A DNA stretch of 35,637 nucleotides from Nitrospirota bacterium (GCA_016212165.1 JACRGY010000179.1:1-35637), one strand, 5' to 3'; numbered from the stretch's first letter, positions 15,660 through 24,538 are shown. Translations and numbers: made by a program. The notes: generated by a model not told the origin, from the letters alone.

Positions 15660-18257
15660 TTACGTCTCCAGTTTTTTCTTCAGCTCTTTGAGCTTGTGCA
15701 ATGCTTCCTGGGGCGTTAATTTTTCCATGTCGAGGTTCATTATTTCAGACGATAACGGGTCCTGGCTTATAGCAAACAGGTCTAGCTGGACAGTGCCTTT
15801 TTTATGCCTGCGGCCTGCAAATTTCGGTTCGCCTGCCTCATTCAATTCTTCTTTCTCAAGATTTGTAAGGACCTCCTTGGCCCTTCCTATGACCTCCGAA
15901 GGAAGGCCTGCAAGCCGGGCAACCTGAATGCCGTAACTTTTATCGGCAGGCCCCTCTTCAACCTTTCTCAGGAATATTATCTCATCCCCCCATTCCTTTA
16001 CCGAGACATTGTAATTCTTTACGCCGTCAAGCGTAAGGCTGAGTTCTGTTAATTCATTGTAATGAGTTGCAAACAGGGTCCTGGCCTTTAATGTCTTTGC
16101 TATATGCTCGGCAACAGCCCAGGCAATGCTTATCCCGTCAAATGTGCTCGTTCCTCTTCCAACCTCGTCAATAATAATAAGGCTTTTTGAAGATGCATTG
16201 TTGAGTATGTTTGCCGTCTCTACCATCTCGACCATAAATGTGCTCTGCCCTTTTGTTATAAAATCAGATGCACCGATTCTCGTGAATATCCTGTCCACTA
16301 CCCCTATCCTTGCCTCTGAGGCAGGCACAAAGCCGCCTATCTGTGCCATAAGCACTATAAGCGCTATCTGCCTCATGTATGTGGATTTCCCTGCCATATT
16401 AGGCCCTGTGATTATCATAAGCCTCTGCCCCTCGGTATCAAGGCGTATGCTGTTGGAAATAAAACGTTCTTCTCCGGGAATCCTTTCAAGCACAGGATGC
16501 CTTCCATCCAGTATCTCAATTACACCGCTTTCATCTATTACAGGCTTAACATAATTGTGCCTCTTTGCTGCAACTGCCATTGATGTCAGAAAGTCCGCAG
16601 CTGCAATAGCATGAGCTGTCTTTGCAAGGTTGAATGATTCCTTCTGAACCTCATCCAGTATTTCATTAAAGGCCTGATACTCAAGATTTTTCAGTTTCTC
16701 CTCCGCGCCCAGGACCTTTGATTCATATTCCTTGAGTTCAGGGGTTATAAACCTTTCTCCTCCAGCCAGGGTCTGCTTCCTTATGTAATAGTCAGGAACC
16801 TGTTCGAGATTTGTCTTTGTCACTTCGATGTAATACCCGAATATCCTGTTATAGCCGACCTTAAGGGATGAGATACCCGTCTTCTTTTTTTCATCCATCT
16901 CAAGTTCCGCGATAAAATCTTTTCCGCTGGTTGATATCTTCCTCAGCTCATCAATCTCTTTGTTGTAACCTTTCTTTACAATCCCGCCGTCGCGAAGGCT
17001 TAAGGGAGGATTGTCCATAACAGATGCTTCTATCAGGGACTTCATAAGAGAGAATTCCGATATCTCATCCGCTATTGACTTCAGGTATGGTTCCTGAGAT
17101 AAAAGAAGCGCTTTTTTAATTGCAGGCAGATATGTAATGGAATTTTTAATTGCGATCAGGTCCCGCGGGTTAGCGCTTTTTGCAGCAACCCTGTTTGCCA
17201 GTCTTTCAATGTCCTGAACCTTTCTGAAATTGCCGCGAAGAACCTCTATCAGTTCATAATCACCAACAAGATGCTCAACAGCCCCCTGTCTCCTGTGTAT
17301 CTCTTTTATGTCTATAAAAGGCCTCAGTATTAACCCCCTGAGATACCTTCCTCCCATTGAAGTCAATGTCTCGTCAAGCGCCCAGAGAAGGGTGTTTTCT
17401 TCTCGTAGAGTCGAGTCTCCGACTGTCCTGTTTTTAAGGTTATGTATCAGTTCAAGATTTCTCTGGGTGGCTGCGTCAAGCAGCATAAAGGATGCCTGCC
17501 GCAGCGTTGATATCTTTTTAAAATTCAGGTTTTCTTTCTGGGTATCTGTAAGATAATTTACAAGCGCACCGGCAGCGGATATTGCGGCATTCATTCCTTC
17601 GCAGCCGTATCCGTCAAGTGACGATACCTTAAAATGCATTAAAAGGGTCCTGTATGCCTCTGCATAATCGAATGCCCAGTCTTCATGCGCAGTCGTATAA
17701 AAATTTTTTAATATCTCCGAATAATGGATATTTTCTTTCAGCGTCTTTGGACAGACAATCTCCCTTGGTTCAAACCTGCTGAATTCATCCTCGACAGGCT
17801 CTGTGGTTTCGTATATGACAAATTCTCCTGTTGATATGTCTGCTGCTGCTATGCCGTGTTTTTTTCCGTCAGGGAAAAAACTGAGGATGTAGTTGTTTTC
17901 CTTCGGGTGTTCCGGCGCATGCGTGCCCGGTGTTATCACCCTCACAACATCCCTCTGGACTATGCCCTTAGCCTCTTTTGGGTCCTCCAGCTGCTCGCAT
18001 ATTGCGACTTTATGCCCTGCCTTGATTAACTTTGTTATATAAGTCTCGGAGGCAAAATGGGGTATCCCGCACATGGGAACAGGTTCTTCCTTTGATTTAT
18101 CTCTTGACGTAAGGGCGATCTGGAGGATTTTTGATGCAATCCTTGCATCCTCCCCGAACATCTCGTAGAAATCCCCGAGCCTGAACATAAGGATGCAGTC
18201 CTTATGTTTCTCTTTGATGCTGGAATATTGCTTCATTAAAGGCGTTAGTTCAGACAT
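15660..18257 (-). CDS. mutS: DNA mismatch repair protein MutS
   Basis: The 865-residue protein is a full-length MutS. The N-terminal mismatch-binding domain holds the Phe-x-Glu wedge (GDFYEMF, near residue 37), followed by connector, lever and clamp. The ATPase has Walker A TGPNMAGKST and the downstream IIDEVGRGTST and FATHY motifs. A C-terminal helix-turn-helix and a short tail end the protein. I chose the ATG at 18257 because AAGAGGA lies just upstream; a GTG at 18287 would add ten residues but has less support. It is separated from the hydrogenase operon by 422 nt and is functionally unrelated to it. Confidence 0.97.
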   Translation of the reverse strand: MSELTPLMKQYSSIKEKHKDCILMFRLGDFYEMFGEDARIASKILQIALTSRDKSKEEPVPMCGIPHFASETYITKLIKAGHKVAICEQLEDPKEAKGIVQRDVVRVITPGTHAPEHPKENNYILSFFPDGKKHGIAAADISTGEFVIYETTEPVEDEFSRFEPREIVCPKTLKENIHYSEILKNFYTTAHEDWAFDYAEAYRTLLMHFKVSSLDGYGCEGMNAAISAAGALVNYLTDTQKENLNFKKISTLRQASFMLLDAATQRNLELIHNLKNRTVGDSTLREENTLLWALDETLTSMGGRYLRGLILRPFIDIKEIHRRQGAVEHLVGDYELIEVLRGNFRKVQDIERLANRVAAKSANPRDLIAIKNSITYLPAIKKALLLSQEPYLKSIADEISEFSLMKSLIEASVMDNPPLSLRDGGIVKKGYNKEIDELRKISTSGKDFIAELEMDEKKKTGISSLKVGYNRIFGYYIEVTKTNLEQVPDYYIRKQTLAGGERFITPELKEYESKVLGAEEKLKNLEYQAFNEILDEVQKESFNLAKTAHAIAAADFLTSMAVAAKRHNYVKPVIDESGVIEILDGRHPVLERIPGEERFISNSIRLDTEGQRLMIITGPNMAGKSTYMRQIALIVLMAQIGGFVPASEARIGVVDRIFTRIGASDFITKGQSTFMVEMVETANILNNASSKSLIIIDEVGRGTSTFDGISIAWAVAEHIAKTLKARTLFATHYNELTELSLTLDGVKNYNVSVKEWGDEIIFLRKVEEGPADKSYGIQVARLAGLPSEVIGRAKEVLTNLEKEELNEAGEPKFAGRRHKKGTVQLDLFAISQDPLSSEIMNLDMEKLTPQEALHKLKELKKKLET

Positions 18258-18278
18258 TATTTGAATCCTCTTATTGTC

Positions 18279-18299
18279 ATTCCGCACTTGATACGGAAT
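18279..18299. repeat. REP-like palindrome upstream of mutS
   Basis: ATTCCG - 9 nt - CGGAAT, with the surrounding GTCATTCCGCACTTGATACG, matches a dispersed repeat type seen in many bacterial genomes. It lies between the regulatory gene and mutS. Confidence 0.55.
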
Positions 18300-18332
18300 C
18301 TAAATTTTTTATTCAGGCAACCTCCGATTATA

Positions 18333-18896
18333 CTACAAACACGACTGATATACCCAAACCCTTCCGCCGTCTCTTATCTCATCTATCCTTTTAACAAGTC
18401 TTTTCTTATGAAGATTCAATAACCGTGTGCCGCTCGTGTTTGCAGGAAGTTTTAAGGTAGTAGAAAGGTCATTAGCTGTTATCTTTTCTTTCTTAGAAAC
18501 AAAGTTAAGAGTCTCCTGCAAATAGTTGTTAAGATTTCCTATAAGAATATTTTCCCCGTCCTTCATGACCGCCATCACAGCAAGGTCTTTTCTTTCAAGC
18601 GCAACCTCTATGTTTTCCTTCTGGTTCTCGTTAAGCCCTGTTAAGACAATATATTTATCCCCGTATTCATTGCTCACCAGCCTTGAGATGAGCTTTGCCA
18701 CAATCTCATCAGCGCAGGAATAATCAATAACTCCAATCTTCGAGAAATCGAGGGCAATGACCTCGCCATCCTTTTCATTTGCAATATCCCGCTCAATCCG
18801 CTCCCTTATCGCCTGCCCTGAATTCCGCGTGACAAGGTCGGCAGAACCGTTTTTGAGTTCTTCCTTAAGGAGTTTATAGAGATTGTACTTAATCAT
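18333..18896 (-). CDS. STAS-like DUF4325 protein with C-terminal winged helix
   Basis: The 187-residue protein has an N-terminal helix, then a STAS-like domain of the DUF4325 type (residues about 25-125: VIALDFSKIGVIDYSCADEIVAKL, later YIVLTGLNE). Residues about 135-185 form a winged helix (ITANDLSTTLKL, RLLNLHKKRLVKRI, GGRVWVYQS). Such proteins usually neighbour STAS/HATPase anti-sigma-like partners; a candidate partner is the gene at 25178-26020, 6 kb away. It starts 4 nt after a 31-residue small frame. A partner-switching or DNA-binding regulatory role is inferred. Confidence 0.8.
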   Translation of the reverse strand: MIKYNLYKLLKEELKNGSADLVTRNSGQAIRERIERDIANEKDGEVIALDFSKIGVIDYSCADEIVAKLISRLVSNEYGDKYIVLTGLNENQKENIEVALERKDLAVMAVMKDGENILIGNLNNYLQETLNFVSKKEKITANDLSTTLKLPANTSGTRLLNLHKKRLVKRIDEIRDGGRVWVYQSCL

Positions 18897-18900
18897 CTAA

Positions 18901-18996
18901 TTATTTGCCGCCTTCCACTGCCACTATCAGATACTTTGCATCGCAGGGCTTGTACATAAACCAAACAGACTTTTTATTAATAAATATTTTACTCAT
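18901..18996 (-). CDS. Small protein of 31 residues (hypothetical)
   Basis: The frame MSKIFINKKSVWFMYKPCDA, continuing to VAVEGGK, has a GGAG ribosome site 8 nt before the ATG. It ends 4 nt before the STAS-wHTH start, suggesting coupling. It has no recognised family. It could be an accessory regulator, or the conserved end of a gene cut by the neighbouring island. Confidence 0.4.
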   Translation of the reverse strand: MSKIFINKKSVWFMYKPCDAKYLIVAVEGGK

Positions 18997-19121
18997 TGCC
19001 TATCTCCAATTCTAATTTTAAATCTCACCCTTATCGCCGATGATTATGATGGGGATAGGTATTGTAGTGCTCACTTAATATAACCTTCCCGCTTTTGGTT
19101 TATATTTCAATGTCATGATTT

Positions 19122-20297
19122 TTACACTATATCCATTACATGCGAAAAATATTCTTTTATCTTATACTGGGAAGAAGTTAGAAAAGGTTCTTGCCTCAAG
19201 GTGGCAGATGGAAAGACTTCGTGAAGCTTACATGTAATTTTTATGGCTTCATGTTTACCACAACCATATGTTGTGCCGTATAATGTTCCATTGGTATCAA
19301 CTAAAAGATTCCTAAGCCATTCTAAATTTTGAGGATGATATCCAAACCCCAAGAAAAAAATGTTCTTAGGGTGTAGTAACCTTAGCGGAAAATTTTGCTC
19401 TGTTGGAATACTTGTTTCAGTGTATGTTCTTATTCCTTTTGCAAGTGATAACACCTGAACTACACAATCACTATCTTTAGACTCTAATTTAGAAATTATC
19501 TGATCTGATTGTTTCTCGATATCTTCAGGAGCAAAACCTATAGGAATATGCTCGAATAGCCGGTCTAATTTTAATGGTCGATAAGGATTCTCGTGCACAT
19601 TATTCCCCTGCCATTTTAAATATCCTATTTGTCCATAAACATGATAAATAAAGACACTCTCCCTGAAAACTTCAGATGCTTTGTCAGGAGACATCCCCAT
19701 CATGTTTATAAGTCTTGTATAAAGAAAATATTCTAATGACCTGTCATAATTAAAAGTTATAAACAATAACCTTCTTAAACTATCTTCTATATTATCGCAA
19801 CCCTCATAAATTTTTTCCCACAGATATTGATACCAACCGTCTCTTATTTCCAAGTGCTCTTTTAGTAAATGAGGTAGTTTATCGAAGTAGCGATGGTTTT
19901 GTCCTGTTGATGTTTGCATCGTGAAAAAGTCTTCATTTTCTTTTTCGTAACTTGAAATGGAAAGAGCAATACAAATCTTTCCAATAACATCAAATCCGTC
20001 TTCTCTGTTTTTATGAATGAAATCATCTATTGAAGCGGGAGATGCATACCTCAAAGCTCTTTGAAAATTTTCAACCTTTACGTAGCAATCGTAAAGTGTT
20101 CGATTGTCTTGCAATTCCATCTCACAATATTTCTGCAATGTGAGAGCAACACAAAATTTCTTTTTTAAAGGAAAAATACTCGCAATATTGCCGTGAAGAT
20201 AGTTGATTATATCTTCGATTAAGTCTTTGCCGGAAGGAAAGCCATAATCCATGCTTGCTCCCGCCCCCAAAATAAGAACTGTATCTGTTTTTATCAT
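19122..20297 (-). CDS. SIR2-family protein (probable NADase defence effector)
   Basis: The 391-residue protein begins with the SIR2-like nucleotide-binding motif VLILGAGASMDYGFPSG (residues about 7-23). It includes FITFNYDRSLEYFL and a downstream IYHVYGQIG, matching the Asn and His positions of the SIR2_2 fold. C-terminal FFLGFGYHPQN fits the same family. Known bacterial relatives in defence islands degrade NAD+ to abort phage infection. There is no extra sensor domain, so it may depend on a partner. Its position between the regulatory pair and a restriction enzyme supports a defence role by inference. Confidence 0.85.
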   Translation of the reverse strand: MIKTDTVLILGAGASMDYGFPSGKDLIEDIINYLHGNIASIFPLKKKFCVALTLQKYCEMELQDNRTLYDCYVKVENFQRALRYASPASIDDFIHKNREDGFDVIGKICIALSISSYEKENEDFFTMQTSTGQNHRYFDKLPHLLKEHLEIRDGWYQYLWEKIYEGCDNIEDSLRRLLFITFNYDRSLEYFLYTRLINMMGMSPDKASEVFRESVFIYHVYGQIGYLKWQGNNVHENPYRPLKLDRLFEHIPIGFAPEDIEKQSDQIISKLESKDSDCVVQVLSLAKGIRTYTETSIPTEQNFPLRLLHPKNIFFLGFGYHPQNLEWLRNLLVDTNGTLYGTTYGCGKHEAIKITCKLHEVFPSATLRQEPFLTSSQYKIKEYFSHVMDIV

Positions 20298-20479
20298 TGT
20301 GAATGACTCATATTTCCTATTATTTCTTCCTGTCCATTATTACTTAGTTCCCGAGACCTCTACTGACTGCATCTCGTCATCTGTGGTCAGGGAATTTACT
20401 GGGAACACACACCTACTTTTTATTCAGCTTTTTATCTCCCTATCTATCCTCTCAAAATGCACAATATTATTCGGCTCGT

Positions 20480-20521
20480 TTACTTTTCCTTCCTCACCCC
20501 TTTAAACGGTGCCTTATCCGC
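20480..20521. repeat. Direct repeat flanking the restriction-modification gene (left copy)
   Basis: A 29-nt core (from TTACTTTTCCTTCC to TTTAAACG) followed by CCTTATCCGC recurs at 23203-23243 in the same orientation, with about 40 of 42 positions shared. The two copies bracket the 2.6-kb restriction-modification gene. In the right copy this sequence is the coding end of a small protein. Confidence 0.8.
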
Positions 20522-20543
20522 TCTTCAAGCATCGTATTTATAC

Positions 20544-23117
20544 CTAAATCTCTTCAATAGCTTCCACAGCGCCTTTCTTATCAAATGCGATTCCTTCTAC
20601 TTCGAGTGCGATTTCTTTCGCACGGTTACGGAGGTGGACGCGCGTCTCGATCACACGCCGGGTTTCATCTCCGATCTTCTTGCGAATCTTGGCGTCTTTT
20701 GGAATCGGCAGTACCACTTCAAACAAGCGCTTGCCCAGCGTATCGATAATATCGCGGGTGAATTGCTTGGCGCGCATTTGACGCCGCACAATCGGAGTAT
20801 TCAGGAGAGCAAGCAAGAGGTAAGGATTGAGTTTTTTCTTGTCCTTGACGCGCAGTTTGTACATGCCGCCGCAATAGAGAATCTTCGTGTCGTCCTCAGT
20901 CAAAATGCAGGACGTACCAACAAGATAAGTCCCGTCTCGGACTACAAAAATGTCCTCCGCCTGCACATCCTGTTTATTTGCCTCGTAGATTTCCTCGCTG
21001 ACGCTTTGTTTAGGATCGCCCTTGAGTTCCCAGTTCGAGATGTCCGATGTTCGTATAAAGGGAATATGTCCCGTCCCATATGCCATCTTGCCGATCTCGA
21101 TACCGGTGTCCCACGTGATAGTCTTGCTTTTCACAAGATCTTGCAGAGAGATTAGATCATGCGTTTTGGCGAGCTTCCGCAGGTACTTATCTAACTGGGG
21201 GTCATAATATTTAGAGATGAATATGCCATTCTTTGTAGATAACATGTTGTGCATAAAACCAGTACGATCCCATCCCACGCCTTTTTTCCTTCTGGTTAGA
21301 TCGATGTAGCGCTCAGTGATTTGAGGAATATCATCAAGGAGCGCTTCCTCTCCACGTTCGTTTTTCCGTATTGTTGGGTTGCCCCTTGAGTCATGACCAC
21401 ACCACTTGGCATCTGCCATAAAAATATCCCAGTCCTCATCTGGGTTGGGTGGCGTATTTTCCAGAAACAAAACACATGTCTTAGCGTGAGTCCCGCCTTT
21501 TCCGCTTGTCTTAAAAAGCGACTCGGGCATTGAAACGATACCTCGTAACTTGACCTTTCTTCGAAGATAGGTTACCACATATTCGTATGTAGGCATTCCG
21601 AATACGGCCTCTGGCAAAACAATGCCCAAGCGCCCCCCCGGTTTCAGAAATTGCAAACATCGCTCCAAGAATAGTATTTGGGGGGGCTGATCCTCGTGAA
21701 GAGTTGTTGTCTTCTCCAATTCCTTTGTCTCTTTGTTCCGCTCCCATTTATGACCGAAGTCGTATTGGGAAAGAATAGGGGCGCCTTTTACAATGATTTT
21801 CTTGCCGAATGGCGGATTTGTAACAACAACGTCAAATACTCCGAACCTTGCCTTCTCCCTCAAACCATGCGACCAGTCTTCCGGCCTGTTCAGAGAGTTC
21901 GCGCAGAACACGCCCCCGCGTCCGTCGCCCACGAGCGCCATGTATGCCTTGCAGACCTTGGCAAGGAACGCGTCCTTGTCGATGCCCCGAAAACAGTCTG
22001 TGGCAACCTCGACCTCGCGCTTGAAAAGCTGTTTTTCTGTCCATCCCTTGCGTTTGGCCTGACTCCTTAGTTGTATCCAAACGTGCTCCAACGCACAGAT
22101 GAGAAAACCGCCGGAGCCACAAGCTGGATCTATAATCTTTTCGCCGGGCTTCGGGTCAAGGATATCCACCATCATCTTGACCACGTTGCGCGGGGTAAAG
22201 AATTGACCTTCCGCTCCACGCAGAGCAGGGCCGATGAACACTTCGAAGGCATCGCCTATAGCATCGCGATCGGCATCCATGACACAGTAGTTCTGGAGTT
22301 CGCCGACCACATAGCAAAGACTATCTGCATCGAGACTTATGCTGTCGTTTTTGTCAAAGACATCTTCGTATGTCGCCGTCTTCACGCGCTCGAAAAGATT
22401 GAGGATGCGCTCTTGAACAGCCTCAGGCTTTTCTCCAACGCCAGCCCGGAACGTCACGGTCTTGTCTTGGTCGGTTTCCTGCTCGTCGAGAATCTTGCAG
22501 AACAGTATGTTGATGATCTCCTGCGCCAACGCTTCGTCGCGAGTGATGCCCGTTGTCATACCGGCAAGGTGATTGCGCAGGTCTCGGAATACGGCCTTTA
22601 AATTGGAAGGCTTCTTGAGATCCTTACGGGCATAGAGACCTATGTCCTCGATACGCTGGCCATGGCGGGGAATGTTGGGGAGCGGCGTATATGTGCGCGA
22701 GCCGTCTTTATGGTGTATTTTTCGCAAATACTCATGCTCATCACCATTGAACCAAACGCCAACCTCAGCAGATGACATATCCATGTAGAGTTTGAGCTGG
22801 GCTGCACCATCCTTACGGTTCTTTTTCTTGCACTCCACAACCATAAACAGATTGTCTTCGATCTTCTTAGGCGAACGGAAAACGGCGATGTCCACCGGGT
22901 AGGTTTTTCCCTCGTCAGAGGGACGTTTCCTTACACGATGTTGTGGGCGCGTTTGGATGTATAATTTCGGATAATCGTAATCATCTACTAGGCGCTGAGC
23001 AAATACTTGAACCGCCTCTATTTCCTCGGGTGTAGCCTTGACCTGCTCGCCACTGATAAAATCAAGTAGATAACCAGCTTTTAATTCTGCCGCCAGTGTC
23101 TTCTTTTTTTTAGTCAT
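20544..23117 (-). CDS. One-chain restriction-modification enzyme (HsdR_N - HsdM - TRD)
   Basis: The 857-residue protein joins three parts. Residues about 50-130 are an HsdR-N-type PD-(D/E)xK nuclease with D76 (PVDIAVF) and E95-C-K97 (VVECKKKN). Residues about 170-620 are a type I-like N6-adenine methylase (GQFFTPR, DPACGSGGF at 330-338, NPPFG at 434). Residues about 655-857 are one HsdS-like target-recognition domain (GHIPFIRTSDISNWE, VRDGTYLVG, RDIIDTLG). No helicase motor is present, so it is a type IIG-like self-contained system. The gene is clearly more GC-rich than its neighbours and is bracketed by direct repeats, which suggests transfer. A GGCGG site precedes the ATG. Confidence 0.88.
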   Translation of the reverse strand: MTKKKKTLAAELKAGYLLDFISGEQVKATPEEIEAVQVFAQRLVDDYDYPKLYIQTRPQHRVRKRPSDEGKTYPVDIAVFRSPKKIEDNLFMVVECKKKNRKDGAAQLKLYMDMSSAEVGVWFNGDEHEYLRKIHHKDGSRTYTPLPNIPRHGQRIEDIGLYARKDLKKPSNLKAVFRDLRNHLAGMTTGITRDEALAQEIINILFCKILDEQETDQDKTVTFRAGVGEKPEAVQERILNLFERVKTATYEDVFDKNDSISLDADSLCYVVGELQNYCVMDADRDAIGDAFEVFIGPALRGAEGQFFTPRNVVKMMVDILDPKPGEKIIDPACGSGGFLICALEHVWIQLRSQAKRKGWTEKQLFKREVEVATDCFRGIDKDAFLAKVCKAYMALVGDGRGGVFCANSLNRPEDWSHGLREKARFGVFDVVVTNPPFGKKIIVKGAPILSQYDFGHKWERNKETKELEKTTTLHEDQPPQILFLERCLQFLKPGGRLGIVLPEAVFGMPTYEYVVTYLRRKVKLRGIVSMPESLFKTSGKGGTHAKTCVLFLENTPPNPDEDWDIFMADAKWCGHDSRGNPTIRKNERGEEALLDDIPQITERYIDLTRRKKGVGWDRTGFMHNMLSTKNGIFISKYYDPQLDKYLRKLAKTHDLISLQDLVKSKTITWDTGIEIGKMAYGTGHIPFIRTSDISNWELKGDPKQSVSEEIYEANKQDVQAEDIFVVRDGTYLVGTSCILTEDDTKILYCGGMYKLRVKDKKKLNPYLLLALLNTPIVRRQMRAKQFTRDIIDTLGKRLFEVVLPIPKDAKIRKKIGDETRRVIETRVHLRNRAKEIALEVEGIAFDKKGAVEAIEEI

Positions 23118-23202
23118 GTTTCCGCCTATATTTAAGGAGTTTCATAGATTATCATTTCATATCGCAGTTAGTTTTTCAGCAATAATTGCACATGAATTAT
23201 AC

Positions 23203-23243
23203 TTACTTTTCCTTCCTCACCCCTTTAAACGTTCCTTATCCGC
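23203..23243. repeat. Direct repeat flanking the restriction-modification gene (right copy)
   Basis: Same sequence as 20480-20521. Here it includes the last codons and stop of the small protein ending at 23217. Confidence 0.8.
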
Positions 23244-23420
23244 CTTCTGGTCAATGAACAGATTTGTAACCACCACACCTTTTTTGTTAGGTATTACTGA
23301 TATGCCATGAGATGTTGGTGGCACTCCTTGTAAAGCACTTCTTAATGGATATGGCTTTGGTTTATCTTGTTGCGATTGTGCTTTTTTGGACTTCTTCGTT
23401 TTTGCCTTTTTGTCACTCAT
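23217..23420 (-). CDS. Small disordered-linker protein B (hypothetical)
   Basis: The 67-residue protein starts at MSDKKAKTKK (ATG 23420), overlapping the preceding gene by 8 nt (ATGAGTGA). A longer frame to 23477 is possible but would overlap it more. A lysine/glutamine-rich linker leads to a C-terminal segment (DKPKPYPLRSALQGVPP, then VVVTNLF) that resembles the one in the gene just upstream. I recognise no family. It is the last gene of a four-gene overlapping cassette. Confidence 0.6.
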   Translation of the reverse strand: MSDKKAKTKKSKKAQSQQDKPKPYPLRSALQGVPPTSHGISVIPNKKGVVVTNLFIDQKADKERLKG

Positions 23421-23610
23421 CTGATTTCTCTGTGTCTGGAACGAATCTTTTGCTTTGCACAATTCTTTCAGTCCCATAACTTATTGGTTTTAATGGATTC
23501 AATCCTTTCAAGACAATTTCAGTGCCATAACTCTGTGGCTTATCCTGATTGTTATTGTTTGAATTTTGTGGCGAATTGTTTGCTCCTGTATCTTTTTCTT
23601 TATCGCTCAT
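23413..23610 (-). CDS. Small disordered-linker protein A (hypothetical)
   Basis: The 65-residue protein opens MSDKEKDTGANN, has an Asn/Gln-rich linker, then QDKPQSYGTEIVLKGLNP and a YGTERIV repeat. It resembles its downstream neighbour in start (MSDK), linker style and the DKPxxY...L.G..P pattern, suggesting tandem duplication. Its start overlaps the stop of the 4-TM gene by 4 nt. Two internal YGTE repeats are visible. No function can be assigned. Confidence 0.6.
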   Translation of the reverse strand: MSDKEKDTGANNSPQNSNNNNQDKPQSYGTEIVLKGLNPLKPISYGTERIVQSKRFVPDTEKSDE

Positions 23611-24137
23611 GATATACCTCCAATAAATGTTTTAAGGTTTATATTCAAAATAATCAGCAAGACAATATAAATTAAGACAATTGCAATCCTAATTGAGACA
23701 GTGCCTCTTTGAAAAACTTTTGCCATTCTATCTACAACTGGAACGTTATCTTTTAAAGCGTCTTCATATGTAGAAATCAGTCGACTTTCGACTTCAACGC
23801 TCTCTTTTTTCAATTCGGAATTGGAGACAAGAGCTTCATATTTTATTCTTTTGAATTCCCTTATTCGCATAACGTGTAATAAAAGTACAAAAGCTATAAC
23901 AATGAACGAGGCTGCAAAGAATAACAACAGCCTATTTAAATTGGTAAGCCAATTATGATCAATCACTGCGTTAAAAAGAAATGCTATTGCAGTCAACAAA
24001 ATGCCAGCAAGGGTAAGCATCATTTGAACTTTTGATGTTATAAACCTCATTCTTCCCTCTTCGGCTTCGTATTCCCTTTGAAGAACATTCAAGATAGCTT
24101 TCACAGTTTCAGGATTATATTTTGGTTCTTCAGCCAT
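23607..24137 (-). CDS. Four-TM membrane protein with coiled-coil centre (hypothetical)
   Basis: The 176-residue protein has an N-terminal helix rich in E/R (residues 8-35), two TM helices (about 38-60 and 65-90) and a long charged helical centre (95-145: EFKRIKYEALVSNSELKKESVEVES). A further hydrophobic segment lies at about 148-170. The layout resembles SLATT-like effector membrane proteins, without proof. It overlaps the gene before it by 8 nt and the one after it by 4 nt, so all four must be made together. Confidence 0.75.
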   Translation of the reverse strand: MAEEPKYNPETVKAILNVLQREYEAEEGRMRFITSKVQMMLTLAGILLTAIAFLFNAVIDHNWLTNLNRLLLFFAASFIVIAFVLLLHVMRIREFKRIKYEALVSNSELKKESVEVESRLISTYEDALKDNVPVVDRMAKVFQRGTVSIRIAIVLIYIVLLIILNINLKTFIGGIS

Positions 24138-24366
24138 TTATTTTCTCAATAGACACGATATTATTCGGTTCGAGCTTGTGCACATCTTGAAGGTTCTCAA
24201 TAAATTCAATCAGACCCCATACGGTATTGATTTTTTTGTCAGTAACATTCGATATTTTCTCACAGTAAGATAAGCTAATTAATAGCTGTTCGAGCGTCTT
24301 TTTCTGTTGCTGCAACAGTTTCCAGTCGATATTTACTATTGCGTCTCGAAAGGTTTTATATTGCAT
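24130..24366 (-). CDS. Small helical protein, first gene of the four-gene cassette (hypothetical)
   Basis: The 78-residue protein starts at MQYKTFRDAIV (ATG 24366), because GGAGGG lies 7 nt upstream. A frame beginning at 24381 would include that site. It is mainly helical with a Gln/Lys-rich centre (LLQQQKKTLEQLL) and ends LEPNNIVSIEKING. A similar EPNNIV-coding sequence lies at 20461-20477, suggesting a relic copy. Function unknown. Confidence 0.6.
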   Translation of the reverse strand: MQYKTFRDAIVNIDWKLLQQQKKTLEQLLISLSYCEKISNVTDKKINTVWGLIEFIENLQDVHKLEPNNIVSIEKING

Positions 24367-24445
24367 TAATGCCCTCCGCATTACTTCAATTGATTCAATT
24401 GAACCATAAAATAAAGGTCTATGTCAAGGGAAAAATGAAGGTAAG

Positions 24446-24473
24446 ATTGCCACAGTCGCAGCGACCTCGCAAT
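24446..24473. repeat. REP-like palindrome in the divergent gap
   Basis: ATTGC...GCAAT encloses GTCGC-A-GCGAC; together with the flanking AATGACA this is the common 'ATTGCGAGG...' REP type. It lies between the island cassette and the PIN toxin-antitoxin pair, near the island edge. Confidence 0.65.
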
Positions 24474-24538
24474 GACAGCCTAAGTAGGTTTAAACAGCTA
24501 TGCTCATTATGTTACAATGTGGTCATGGAGGTGGTCAT

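Noticed and set aside
18257-18287. GTG start for mutS at 18287
   Set aside because: The ATG at 18257 has AAGAGGA upstream and matches the usual MutS N-terminus.
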